Assembly (NCBI RefSeq): GCF_001954135.1
Contig: NZ_MBEQ01000070.1
Span: 186,001-250,000, forward strand
From: Mycobacterium sp. GA-1841
Lineage (GTDB): Bacteria; Actinomycetota; Actinomycetes; Mycobacteriales; Mycobacteriaceae
DNA: 64,000 nt
Reading direction: 5' to 3'
Within the stretch, counting starts at the first letter, position 1, and each line of letters starts with the position of its first letter. The position numbers and the translations under genes were made by a program. The notes beneath the pieces are model-generated. The model ran no database searches. It saw only the letters and a list, made by a program, of their open reading frames with translations, and had not been told where the DNA came from. Of this stretch, positions 57,394 through 64,000 are shown one piece after another.

Positions 57394-58734
57394 ATGCCAC
57401 CGGATCCCAGCTTCGCTCCCACCCAGCTCGCCGCGCGGGCCGCATACCTGCTGCGCGGCAACGACCTGGGCGTGATGACGACGGCCGCGCCGCTGCTGTA
57501 TCCGCACATGTGGAGCTGGGATGCGGCGTTCGTGGCGATCGGCCTGGCCCCCCTCAGTGTGGAGCGGGCCGTGGTGGAACTCGACACGCTGCTCTCGGCG
57601 CAGTGGCGCAACGGCATGATTCCGCACATCGTGTTCGCCAACGGCGTCGACGGCTACTTTCCCGGCCCGGCGCGGTGGGCCACCTCGGCGCTGGCCGACA
57701 ATGCGCCGCGGGTCCGGCACACCTCGGGAATCACGCAGCCACCCGTGCATGCGATCGCGGTCCAGCGCATCCTCGACCAGGCCCGGACCCGGGGCCGGTC
57801 CACCCGGGCGGTCGCGGCGAGTTTCCTCGACCGCCGGTGGGCGGATCTGGTGCGGTGGCATCGCTGGTTGGCCGAGATGCGCGATCAGGAGGGGCGCGGC
57901 CGCATCACGCTGTACCACGGGTGGGAGTCCGGTATGGACAACTCGCCGCGCTGGGACAGCGCCTACGCCAACGTCGTTCCCGGCGCGGTACCGGAATATC
58001 AGCGGGCCGACAACACGATCATCACCGATGCCAGCCAGCGGCCGAGCGACCTGGAGTACGACCGCTACCTGTGGCTGCTCGAGGAGATGAAATCCGTTCG
58101 CTACGACGATGATCTGCTGCCCAAGGTGATGAGCTTCGCGGTCGAGGATGTGTTCGTCTCGGCGGTCTTCTCGGTGGCCTGCCAGGTGCTGGCCGAGATC
58201 GGCGAGGACTACAAGCGCCCGCATGCCGATGTCCGCGATCTCTATTCCTGGGCCGAGCGCTTCCGGACCGGGGTGGTCGAGACGAGCGATGAACGCACCG
58301 GTGCGGCAAGGGATTACGACCTGCGCGCGAAGAAGTGGGTGGCCACCGAGACGGTGGCGCAGTTCGCGCCGCTGTTGTGCGGCGGGTTGCCGCACGAGAG
58401 GGAACGTGCCCTACTGCGCCTGCTGGAGGGTCCACGGTTCTGTGGGCACCCGGATCTGAAGTACTCCCTGATCCCGTCGACCTCGCCGGTGTCTCGCGAT
58501 TTCCGGTCCCGCGAATACTGGCGCGGCCCGGTCTGGCCGGTGATGACGTGGCTGTTCTCGTGGTGTTTCGCCCGGCGCGGCTGGGCTGAGCGGGCATCGG
58601 CGTTACGCCGGGAGGGTTTGCGTCAGGCCAGCGACGGCACGTTCGCCGAATACTACGAGCCGTTCACCGGCGAGCCGCTGGGCAGCATGCAGCAGTCGTG
58701 GACCGCGGCGGCGGTGTTGGACTGGCTGGGCTGA
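57394..58734 (+). CDS. ggh: Glucosylglycerate hydrolase (GH63)
   Basis: A 446-residue (alpha/alpha)6-barrel glycoside hydrolase. The start at 57394 gives MPPDPSFAPTQLAARAAYLL, then LYPHMWSWDAAFVAIGL, HGWESGMDNSPRWDSAYANV and a C-terminal SMQQSWTAAAVLDWLG, all characteristic of the GgH described from Mycolicibacterium hassiacum, with the same length. The enzyme splits glucosylglycerate (a nitrogen-starvation osmolyte) into glucose and glycerate, and mannosylglycerate less well. It occurs in fast-growing mycobacteria and is absent from M. tuberculosis. An ATG three codons earlier is possible. Cytoplasmic. Confidence 0.9.
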   Translation: MPPDPSFAPTQLAARAAYLLRGNDLGVMTTAAPLLYPHMWSWDAAFVAIGLAPLSVERAVVELDTLLSAQWRNGMIPHIVFANGVDGYFPGPARWATSALADNAPRVRHTSGITQPPVHAIAVQRILDQARTRGRSTRAVAASFLDRRWADLVRWHRWLAEMRDQEGRGRITLYHGWESGMDNSPRWDSAYANVVPGAVPEYQRADNTIITDASQRPSDLEYDRYLWLLEEMKSVRYDDDLLPKVMSFAVEDVFVSAVFSVACQVLAEIGEDYKRPHADVRDLYSWAERFRTGVVETSDERTGAARDYDLRAKKWVATETVAQFAPLLCGGLPHERERALLRLLEGPRFCGHPDLKYSLIPSTSPVSRDFRSREYWRGPVWPVMTWLFSWCFARRGWAERASALRREGLRQASDGTFAEYYEPFTGEPLGSMQQSWTAAAVLDWLG

Positions 58735-58772
58735 GCCGGGGATGAAGCCGGGATGAGGCCAGGCCGAGCCCG

Positions 58773-59255
58773 CTAGTCGGACTTGGCGTGGGCGGCCTGC
58801 GCCGGTTCGTTCTGGACGGCCAACCGCTCCAGCGGAGCCAGCGCCTTGGCCAGGGTCTCCAGGTCGTCGGTGCTCAGATTGGCCAGCCGAGCGGCGAGAT
58901 CGGCCCGGCGGGCAGCGAGTGATTCCCGGTGCTGTACGAGCCCGCGCGGGGTCACCTCGACGAGAACAGCGCGCAGGTCAGAGGGGTCGCGGGAACGCTT
59001 GACCAGGCCCAGTTTCTCCAGCCGGCGGATCGCCACGGTGGTGGTGGGCGTGCGGACGCGTTCGCGGGCCGCCAGCTCCGTCATGCGGATCGGGCCTTGG
59101 TCGAGCAGGGTGAGCAGAATCGAGAGCTGGGCCAGGGTGAGTTCCCCGGCCGTGCCCTTGTTGGTGTCGCCACGACGCAGCACCGAGAACACCTTCGAGA
59201 GGACGCGCTGCAGCTCCCCGGCCAACTCAGTGACCTGTGAATCGGGCTCCACCAT
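58773..59255 (-). CDS. MarR-family regulator (Rv0042c-like)
   Basis: A 160-residue winged-helix regulator with the MarR layout: helix LAGELQRVLSKVFSVLRRGD, DNA-binding helices MTELAARERVRTPTTTVAIR, and the wing around KRSRDPSDLRAVLVEVTPRG, then a C-terminal dimerisation helix. ATG at 59255. Ligand and targets are unknown; the divergent or neighbouring transporter genes are candidates. Confidence 0.88.
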   Translation of the reverse strand: MVEPDSQVTELAGELQRVLSKVFSVLRRGDTNKGTAGELTLAQLSILLTLLDQGPIRMTELAARERVRTPTTTVAIRRLEKLGLVKRSRDPSDLRAVLVEVTPRGLVQHRESLAARRADLAARLANLSTDDLETLAKALAPLERLAVQNEPAQAAHAKSD

Positions 59256-59330
59256 AATTCGCTAGTCTAACCTGTCTGGAGCTGCCACGTTGTCAGCTTG
59301 TGCGGTTTGGCGTGCGGGATTCACCGTGCC

Positions 59331-60068
59331 TCACAGCACTTGGGACAGGAAGCGGCGCAACCGATCCGTCTCGGCCGATTCGAAGAGCTGATCCGGTGTG
59401 CCGGACTCGACGACCTTGCCGTGGTCCATGAACACCACCGAGTCCGCGGTCGAACGGGCGAAGCCCATCTCATGGGTCACCGCCAGGATCGTCATGCCCT
59501 CGCCGGCCAGGTCGGCGATCAGTTCCAGAATCCCTTTGACCAGTTCGGGGTCCAGCGCCGAGGTCGCCTCGTCGAAGAACATCACCTGGGGTGCCATCGC
59601 GAGTGCCCGAGCGATCGCGACCCGCTGTTGCTGACCGCCCGACAGTGTGGCGGGGCGCACCTCGGCCTTGTGCCGCAGACCCACCCGGTCCAATTGGGCC
59701 AGACCCAGTTCCCGGGCGGCCTCGGCACCGAGACCCTTGAGCTTGCGTGGGCCGAGGGTGACGTTGTCGAGAACGGTCTTGTGCGGGAACAGGTTGAACT
59801 GCTGGAAGACCATGCCGATGCGCTGGCGCAACTGGTCGGGGTTGTCGGTCAGCACCGACCGTCCGTCGAGCAGGATGTCGCCGCTGTCGGGTTCGTACAG
59901 CCGGTTGAGGGTACGCAGCAGAGTCGACTTCCCGGAGCCGGACGGACCGATGACGGCGGTCGTGGTGCCGGCCGGAACATCGAGGTCCACCCCGCGCAGC
60001 ACCGGGTTGGGGCCGAACGCCAGGTGAATGTCCTTGGCGGCCAGCGCCACCGGCTGTGGTGCCGTCAT
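59331..60068 (-). CDS. Polar amino-acid-type ABC transporter ATPase
   Basis: A 245-residue ATP-binding subunit. Walker A GPSGSGKSTLLRTLN, Q-loop VFQQFNLFPH, signature LSGGQQQRVAIARAL, Walker B VMFFDEATSALDPE and H-loop VTHEMGFA. The sequence is of the GlnQ/polar amino acid uptake class. The ATG at 60068 overlaps the stop of the fused permease gene (TGATG), so the two are coupled into one importer. Confidence 0.94.
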   Translation of the reverse strand: MTAPQPVALAAKDIHLAFGPNPVLRGVDLDVPAGTTTAVIGPSGSGKSTLLRTLNRLYEPDSGDILLDGRSVLTDNPDQLRQRIGMVFQQFNLFPHKTVLDNVTLGPRKLKGLGAEAARELGLAQLDRVGLRHKAEVRPATLSGGQQQRVAIARALAMAPQVMFFDEATSALDPELVKGILELIADLAGEGMTILAVTHEMGFARSTADSVVFMDHGKVVESGTPDQLFESAETDRLRRFLSQVL

Positions 60069-61849
60069 CAGATCATCTCCTGGGTGGTCGCCGGGGGCAG
60101 CGGATCCTCTTCGGCGGGCGGCCGGCCTTTGCGTAACCGGTTGTCGACGAAGTTCACCAGATGGGTCAGGGGGATGGTCAGCAACAGGTAGAACAGGCCC
60201 GCGGCCACCAGCGGTGAGAGATTCCCGGTCTGCGCGTTGAGATCTCGGCCCACCTGGAACAGTTCGCGCTGGCTGGCGACCAGGCCGAGGAAGTACACCA
60301 GGGACGAGGCCTTCAGCAGTGAGATGAACTGGTTCATCAGCGCCGGCAGCACCCGCCGGATGCCCTGGGGAACCACGATCAAACGCATCGAGGAGGTGTA
60401 GCTGAAGCCAAGGGCCCGTGAAGCTTCCAGCTGTCCGGGCTCGACGCTCTGGATGCCGGAGCGGAAGATCTCGCCGACGTAGGCGGCGGCCATCAGGCCG
60501 AGCGCGGCGATTCCCAACGGGTACGGGCTGTTTCCGGTGAGGGACCCGACCACCGGCCCGACGCCGAGGCCGATCAACAGGATGATGACCACTTCGGGCA
60601 GGCCGCGGAAGATGTCGGTGTACACCCGGGCCGGCCAGCGCAGCCAGCGCGACCGGGAGATGCCGGCCACCGCCAGGGCCATGCCGAGGACCAGGCCGAT
60701 GATGCTGGCGCACACGGTCAGGATGAGCGTGTTGGGCAGGCCGGTGCGCAGCAGGTCGGGGATCGCCTGTCGGTAGAGATCCCAATCCAGGAATGAGGCC
60801 GCCAGTTGTGCCAGTGTCGATTTCGGTGCTGCCGGACCACTGCCGGCCGGTGTCTCGTGGGCGGCGGCGATGGCGGCGAAATCGGGCAACTGGGGAACCG
60901 GTGCGGCTTTCGAACCGGGTTTCCAGCCGGGCGGCAGGGCCCGCGGCACCCAGTCGGAGTACAGCTTGGCCCAGGTGCCGTCGGCGATGACCGCATCCAG
61001 GCCGGAGTTGAGCGCATCGATCAGCGGCCGGTTCTCCTTGGCCACCGCCCACGCCACGAAATTGTCGAGGCTGAAGGTGTTTTCGATGATCTGGGCGGGG
61101 TCGCCGGGCTGCACCGTGCCGGAGGCCTGCTGGGACGGCGCCACCCAGGCGTCGATCTGACGGGTCTTGAGGCTGGCGTAGACGGTGTTGTAGTCGGGGA
61201 ACTTGACCGGCTGCAGTCCCAGCGTGTCGATGACGTAGGCCTCCTGCACGGTGCCCTGCACCACGCCGATGCGCTGCCCGGCGGCGAGCCGGCCGAAGCC
61301 GGTGATCGGTGAGCCGGTCGGCACCACCAGCGAGAAGTAGCCGAAGTCGTAGCCGTTGGTGAAGCCGACCGTGCGGCGACGGGCGTCGGTGGTGGTGATC
61401 GACGAGGATGCCACGTCGAACCGTCGAGATGCGGTCTGGGCCAACAACCCTGAGAAGTCGGTGCCGACGAAGTTGATCCGCAGGCCGAGCTTGTCGGCGA
61501 CGGCGCGCAGGAGCTCGTTGTCGAATCCGGTGAACTGTCCGGCCGCGTTGATGCAGATGCTGGGCGGTGCGTCGGACAGCGTGCCGACGGTGAGCACACC
61601 GGGGGTGCCCAGGCCGAGGTTCTCCGGCCGGATGGTGTCCAGAGGCACGACCGTGGCGGTGGTGTACCTGTCCGCTCCGGCGCCTGTGGCCGCGGCGGCC
61701 AAGTTGGTGGGCAGTGCACTGGCGCTGTCGACGCCGGGTGGGGCGCATTGGTCGACGTCTGCTGCGGCCGGTGCTGCCCACACCAGTCCGAGCAACATCA
61801 GGACCGTGGTCAGCAGCGCGGCCGATCGTCTGATGTCCATCTGAAGCAA
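60068..61849 (-). CDS. Fused solute-binding protein and permease of an amino-acid ABC importer
   Basis: A protein of about 590 residues. An N-terminal signal/anchor (RRSAALLTTVLMLLGLVWAA) is followed by a type II solute-binding domain (about 75-335: GVLTVGTLSDAPPSICINAA, DVASSSITTTDARRRTVGF) and then a HisM/GlnP-type permease with about five helices (YRQAIPDLLRTGLPNTLILT opening) and the EAA loop (GQLEASRALGFS). It forms one importer with the downstream ATPase. Binding-domain/permease fusions occur in the polar amino acid family, mostly in Gram-positives. The start is either the residue at 61849 or the Met three codons later (61840). Confidence 0.9.
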   Translation of the reverse strand: MLQMDIRRSAALLTTVLMLLGLVWAAPAAADVDQCAPPGVDSASALPTNLAAAATGAGADRYTTATVVPLDTIRPENLGLGTPGVLTVGTLSDAPPSICINAAGQFTGFDNELLRAVADKLGLRINFVGTDFSGLLAQTASRRFDVASSSITTTDARRRTVGFTNGYDFGYFSLVVPTGSPITGFGRLAAGQRIGVVQGTVQEAYVIDTLGLQPVKFPDYNTVYASLKTRQIDAWVAPSQQASGTVQPGDPAQIIENTFSLDNFVAWAVAKENRPLIDALNSGLDAVIADGTWAKLYSDWVPRALPPGWKPGSKAAPVPQLPDFAAIAAAHETPAGSGPAAPKSTLAQLAASFLDWDLYRQAIPDLLRTGLPNTLILTVCASIIGLVLGMALAVAGISRSRWLRWPARVYTDIFRGLPEVVIILLIGLGVGPVVGSLTGNSPYPLGIAALGLMAAAYVGEIFRSGIQSVEPGQLEASRALGFSYTSSMRLIVVPQGIRRVLPALMNQFISLLKASSLVYFLGLVASQRELFQVGRDLNAQTGNLSPLVAAGLFYLLLTIPLTHLVNFVDNRLRKGRPPAEEDPLPPATTQEMI

Positions 61850-61885
61850 CCTAGTGGGCGGGGATCCGGTGATGAGCGATTCCGC

Positions 61886-62569
61886 TCACGGGGACCGCAA
61901 GTCGCCGAAGACGCCACGCCGGGTCAGCTCGGCGATCATGATCTGGGCCATCCGATCGGCCCGCTCGGTGCAGGCCCGGCGGGCGGCGTCGGGGTCGCGG
62001 GCTTGGATCGCGGCGATCTCGTCTTCGTAGCCGGCCAGGAAGTCGGCTTTGGCCTTCGGGTAGCTGATCCAGAATTCGGTGGGCGCGAAGCTCTTGCCGG
62101 CTCGGATGGTGGCCTGCAGGCGCGGCCCGGCGTATTCCTCGTTGATCGCGTCGCGAAACGTCCAGCAGGCTTCCTGGAAGGACTTGGTGTCCTTCGCTGA
62201 GCGCAGCGCGCGCAAGGAGTCGTCTAGGAATGCCAAAATTCGCGGCGTCGGGCCGGCGGCACACCGCGCCGAGGCGATGCCGTTGAGGATGCCGTACAGC
62301 TCGTGATGCTCGGCCACCGTGGCCTCGTCGAACCTGGAGACGAACGCGCCACGGTGATATCGCGTGGACAGGATCCCGTCGTGCTCGAGCTGCACCACCG
62401 CTTCCTGGATCGGGACGCGGCTCAGTCCCAGGTCGCGGACGATCTCGTTGCGGTCGATGCGGTCACCGGAACGCAGCTTGCCCGTCATCACCAAATTGAT
62501 GATGTGCGTGACAACCTGGTCCTTCTCCTTGACCCCGTAGTTTTTGGGCACCCTGTTGTAACTCCCCAT
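61886..62569 (-). CDS. GntR (FadR subfamily) regulator (Rv0043c-like)
   Basis: A 227-residue regulator with an N-terminal winged helix ([36 protein letters not shown]) and a C-terminal all-helical FCD effector domain ([37 protein letters not shown]). The ATG at 62569 gives [13 protein letters not shown]. It lies 36 bp upstream of the fused importer gene on the same strand, so control of amino-acid-type uptake is a natural inference. The frame to 62617 adds a short unsupported N-terminus. Confidence 0.87.
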   Translation of the reverse strand: MGSYNRVPKNYGVKEKDQVVTHIINLVMTGKLRSGDRIDRNEIVRDLGLSRVPIQEAVVQLEHDGILSTRYHRGAFVSRFDEATVAEHHELYGILNGIASARCAAGPTPRILAFLDDSLRALRSAKDTKSFQEACWTFRDAINEEYAGPRLQATIRAGKSFAPTEFWISYPKAKADFLAGYEDEIAAIQARDPDAARRACTERADRMAQIMIAELTRRGVFGDLRSP

Positions 62570-62649
62570 GGTTGGGTTGCACCCCCCCGGTGCGTTGGCG
62601 TTGCGCAAGTTTCTCATGCGCCCGCCGGATCTGCGATGTCAGTCTCAGC

Positions 62650-63456
62650 TTATTTGTCGGCCTTTGCCAGGCGGCCGTCACGCCAGCGGCACAGTGCCTC
62701 CGCGGCGGTCAGATCGTAGTCGGGCCCGTTGACGCCGACGGTGAGGATGCTGACCCCGAGATCGGCCAGGGCGTCGGCCTCGGCGAGCATGGCGTCGATG
62801 CCGTCGGAGTCCTGGACGCCGGCAGAGCGCTGCACGGTCGACGGATCGCGACCGGTCGCCGCGCAGTGCTCGGCCAGTACTTCGGCTTTGCCCGGGTAGG
62901 TGTTGCGGTCGACGAAGGCGTGCCAGATGTGGGCGTGTTCGGCCACCAGACGCAGAGTCTTGCGTTCGCCCTGCCCGCCGATCAGGATCGGGATCTCGCG
63001 GGTCGGCGCGGGGTTGAGCTTGGCCAGCCGGGCCTCGATCCGGGGCAGCGCCTGGGCCAGATCGTCCAGCCGGCTGCCGGCGGTGCCGAACTCATAGCCG
63101 TATTCGTCGTAATCCTTTTGCTTCCAACCGCTTCCGATACCCAGGATGAGCCGGCCCTCGGAGATGTGGTCGACGGTGCGGGCCATGTCGGCCAGCAGTT
63201 CGGGGTTGCGGTAGGAGTTGCAGCTGACCAGTGCCCCGATCTCGATGCGCGACGTCTGCTCGGCCCAGGCGCCCAGCATCGTCCAGCATTCGTAGTGCGC
63301 GCCGTCCGGATCGCCGTAGAGCGGGAAGAAGTGGTCCCAGTTGAAGGCGATGTCGACGCCGATGTCCTCGCAGCGGCGCACCGCGTCGCGGATGTGGCGG
63401 TAGACGGGGGAGTGCTGTGGCTGCAGTTGCACGCCGATGCGGATGGGATGGCTCAC
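62650..63456 (-). CDS. F420-dependent LLM-class oxidoreductase (Rv0044c-like)
   Basis: A 268-residue luciferase-like monooxygenase/reductase. It has the TIM-barrel opening RIGVQLQPQHSPVYRHIRDA, FNWDHFFPL, GALVSCNSYRNPELLADMA, LILGIGSGWK and PILIGGQGERKTLRL. In mycobacteria this class mostly uses coenzyme F420. Substrate unknown. GTG start at 63456, 14 bp after the alpha/beta hydrolase gene; probably one transcript with it and with the GntR gene 80 bp downstream. Confidence 0.87.
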   Translation of the reverse strand: MSHPIRIGVQLQPQHSPVYRHIRDAVRRCEDIGVDIAFNWDHFFPLYGDPDGAHYECWTMLGAWAEQTSRIEIGALVSCNSYRNPELLADMARTVDHISEGRLILGIGSGWKQKDYDEYGYEFGTAGSRLDDLAQALPRIEARLAKLNPAPTREIPILIGGQGERKTLRLVAEHAHIWHAFVDRNTYPGKAEVLAEHCAATGRDPSTVQRSAGVQDSDGIDAMLAEADALADLGVSILTVGVNGPDYDLTAAEALCRWRDGRLAKADK

Positions 63457-63470
63457 TTTTCCGAGCCTAC

Positions 63471-64000
63471 TCAGCGACCGAGGAGGCCGCGCAGAATCCG
63501 CACCAGCTCGGCCGGTTGATCACCCTGCACCGAATGTCCGGAATCGGCGACTACGTGGGTGCGCTGGAAACCGGGTGCGCTATGTGCGAACGTCTCGGCG
63601 TCTTCGTCGTTGACGAAGAACGAGTTGGCACCGCGAATCAAAGTGGTGGGCATGGTGATTGCCGGGACGTCGTCCCACAGCCCGTCAAACCCGTCACCCT
63701 TGCGGAAGGAGTCATAGCGCCAGGTCCAGGTGCCGTCATCGAGCTGCTTGGAATTGTGGAACACCCCGCGTCGCAATGACTTCCGGTCGCGATGTGGGGC
63801 AGCCGCGACGGTGGCGTCGAGGATCGCGGCAAACGTCGGGAACGTCCGGTTCTCCTGGACCAGGGCGACGGTGCCCATCTGCGCCTTGGTCATCTCGTTG
63901 TGCCGCTCGGGTGCCGACGGCGTGACGTCGACGAGGGCCAGCTCGGGTACCAGCCGGGGCTCGGTGGCCGCGATCCGCAGCGCGGTCAGTCCGCCCAGCG
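63471..64000 (-). CDS. Alpha/beta hydrolase (Rv0045c-like), 5' end outside window
   Basis: The C-terminal 175 or so residues of an alpha/beta hydrolase. The visible part starts near the nucleophile elbow (ALGGLTALRIAATEP) and contains the catalytic His motif DSGHSVQGDQP near the end. It matches Rv0045c, an esterase structurally related to ybfF-type enzymes. The start codon lies beyond base 64000. It heads the group with the LLM oxidoreductase. Confidence 0.88.
   Translation of the reverse strand, partial: LGGLTALRIAATEPRLVPELALVDVTPSAPERHNEMTKAQMGTVALVQENRTFPTFAAILDATVAAAPHRDRKSLRRGVFHNSKQLDDGTWTWRYDSFRKGDGFDGLWDDVPAITMPTTLIRGANSFFVNDEDAETFAHSAPGFQRTHVVADSGHSVQGDQPAELVRILRGLLGR

Overview
This is the chromosomal replication-origin region of a rapidly growing mycobacterium (Mycolicibacterium type), printed so that dnaA, dnaN, recF and gyrBA lie on the minus strand. 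Evidence: high GC; gene order rodA-pbpA-pknA-pknB / trpG / DUF881 / crgA / PH-domain protein / ppiA / cwsA / tRNA-Ala / tRNA-Ile / DUF3566 / gyrA / gyrB / DUF721 / recF / gnd / dnaN / oriC / dnaA / rpmH-rnpA-yidD-yidC-jag-rsmG-parA-parB / cwlM / trxC-trxB / sigM / murJ / DUF6049 / mutT4 / pcnA, which matches M. tuberculosis Rv0017c back to Rv0001 and on through Rv3924c to Rv3906c. A gnd gene between dnaN and recF and a glucosylglycerate hydrolase are typical of fast growers, not of M. tuberculosis.

Layout. 1-9524: cell-wall and division block (RodA/PbpA/PknA/PknB, CrgA, CwsA) plus trpG and ppiA. 9534-10154: lipoprotein. 10275-15476: a 5.2-kb mobile element in the 3' end of tRNA-Ala, flanked by 48-bp direct repeats. 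It has no visible integrase. It carries an excisionase-like HTH gene, a ribbon-helix-helix gene, a translationally coupled DUF3800 gene pair, two further cargo genes and a decayed phage tape-measure fragment. 15432-15732: tRNA-Ala(TGC) and tRNA-Ile(GAT). 15789-26685: DUF3566 protein, gyrA (interrupted by a 421-residue intein with LAGLIDADG endonuclease motifs at the catalytic tyrosine), gyrB, DUF721, recF, gnd, dnaN. 26686-27326: oriC. 27327-34687: dnaA, then the divergent rpmH-to-parB string with several parS sites. 34910-49434: acetyltransferase, SRPBCC protein, CwlM, thioredoxin system, SigM with probable anti-sigma factor, MurJ with pseudokinase, DUF6049 protein, MutT4, PcnA and an Asp-repeat protein. 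49431-64000: a block equivalent to Rv0036c-Rv0045c (TIGR03084 protein, MFS, YqgE, Mtc28, LeuS, SDR, GgH, MarR, amino-acid-type ABC transporter, GntR, LLM oxidoreductase, alpha/beta hydrolase), here joined directly to the Rv3906c-equivalent gene.

How it works together. Replication (DnaA, DnaN, RecF, gyrase) and segregation (ParA/ParB/parS) sit around oriC. The wall genes form one control circuit by established knowledge: PknB phosphorylates CwlM, the PknB/FHA system acts on MurJ, and CrgA/CwsA link wall growth to division.

The best candidate for something undescribed is the tRNA-Ala element. Its DUF3800 gene and a coupled 158-residue protein, possibly nuclease-like, are preceded by a short leader ORF and by a 15-bp palindrome. 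The same palindrome occurs between the element's two divergent regulator genes. Both element ends keep helically phased (11-bp) repeats next to the attachment cores, and the element brings its own replacement terminator for the interrupted tRNA gene.
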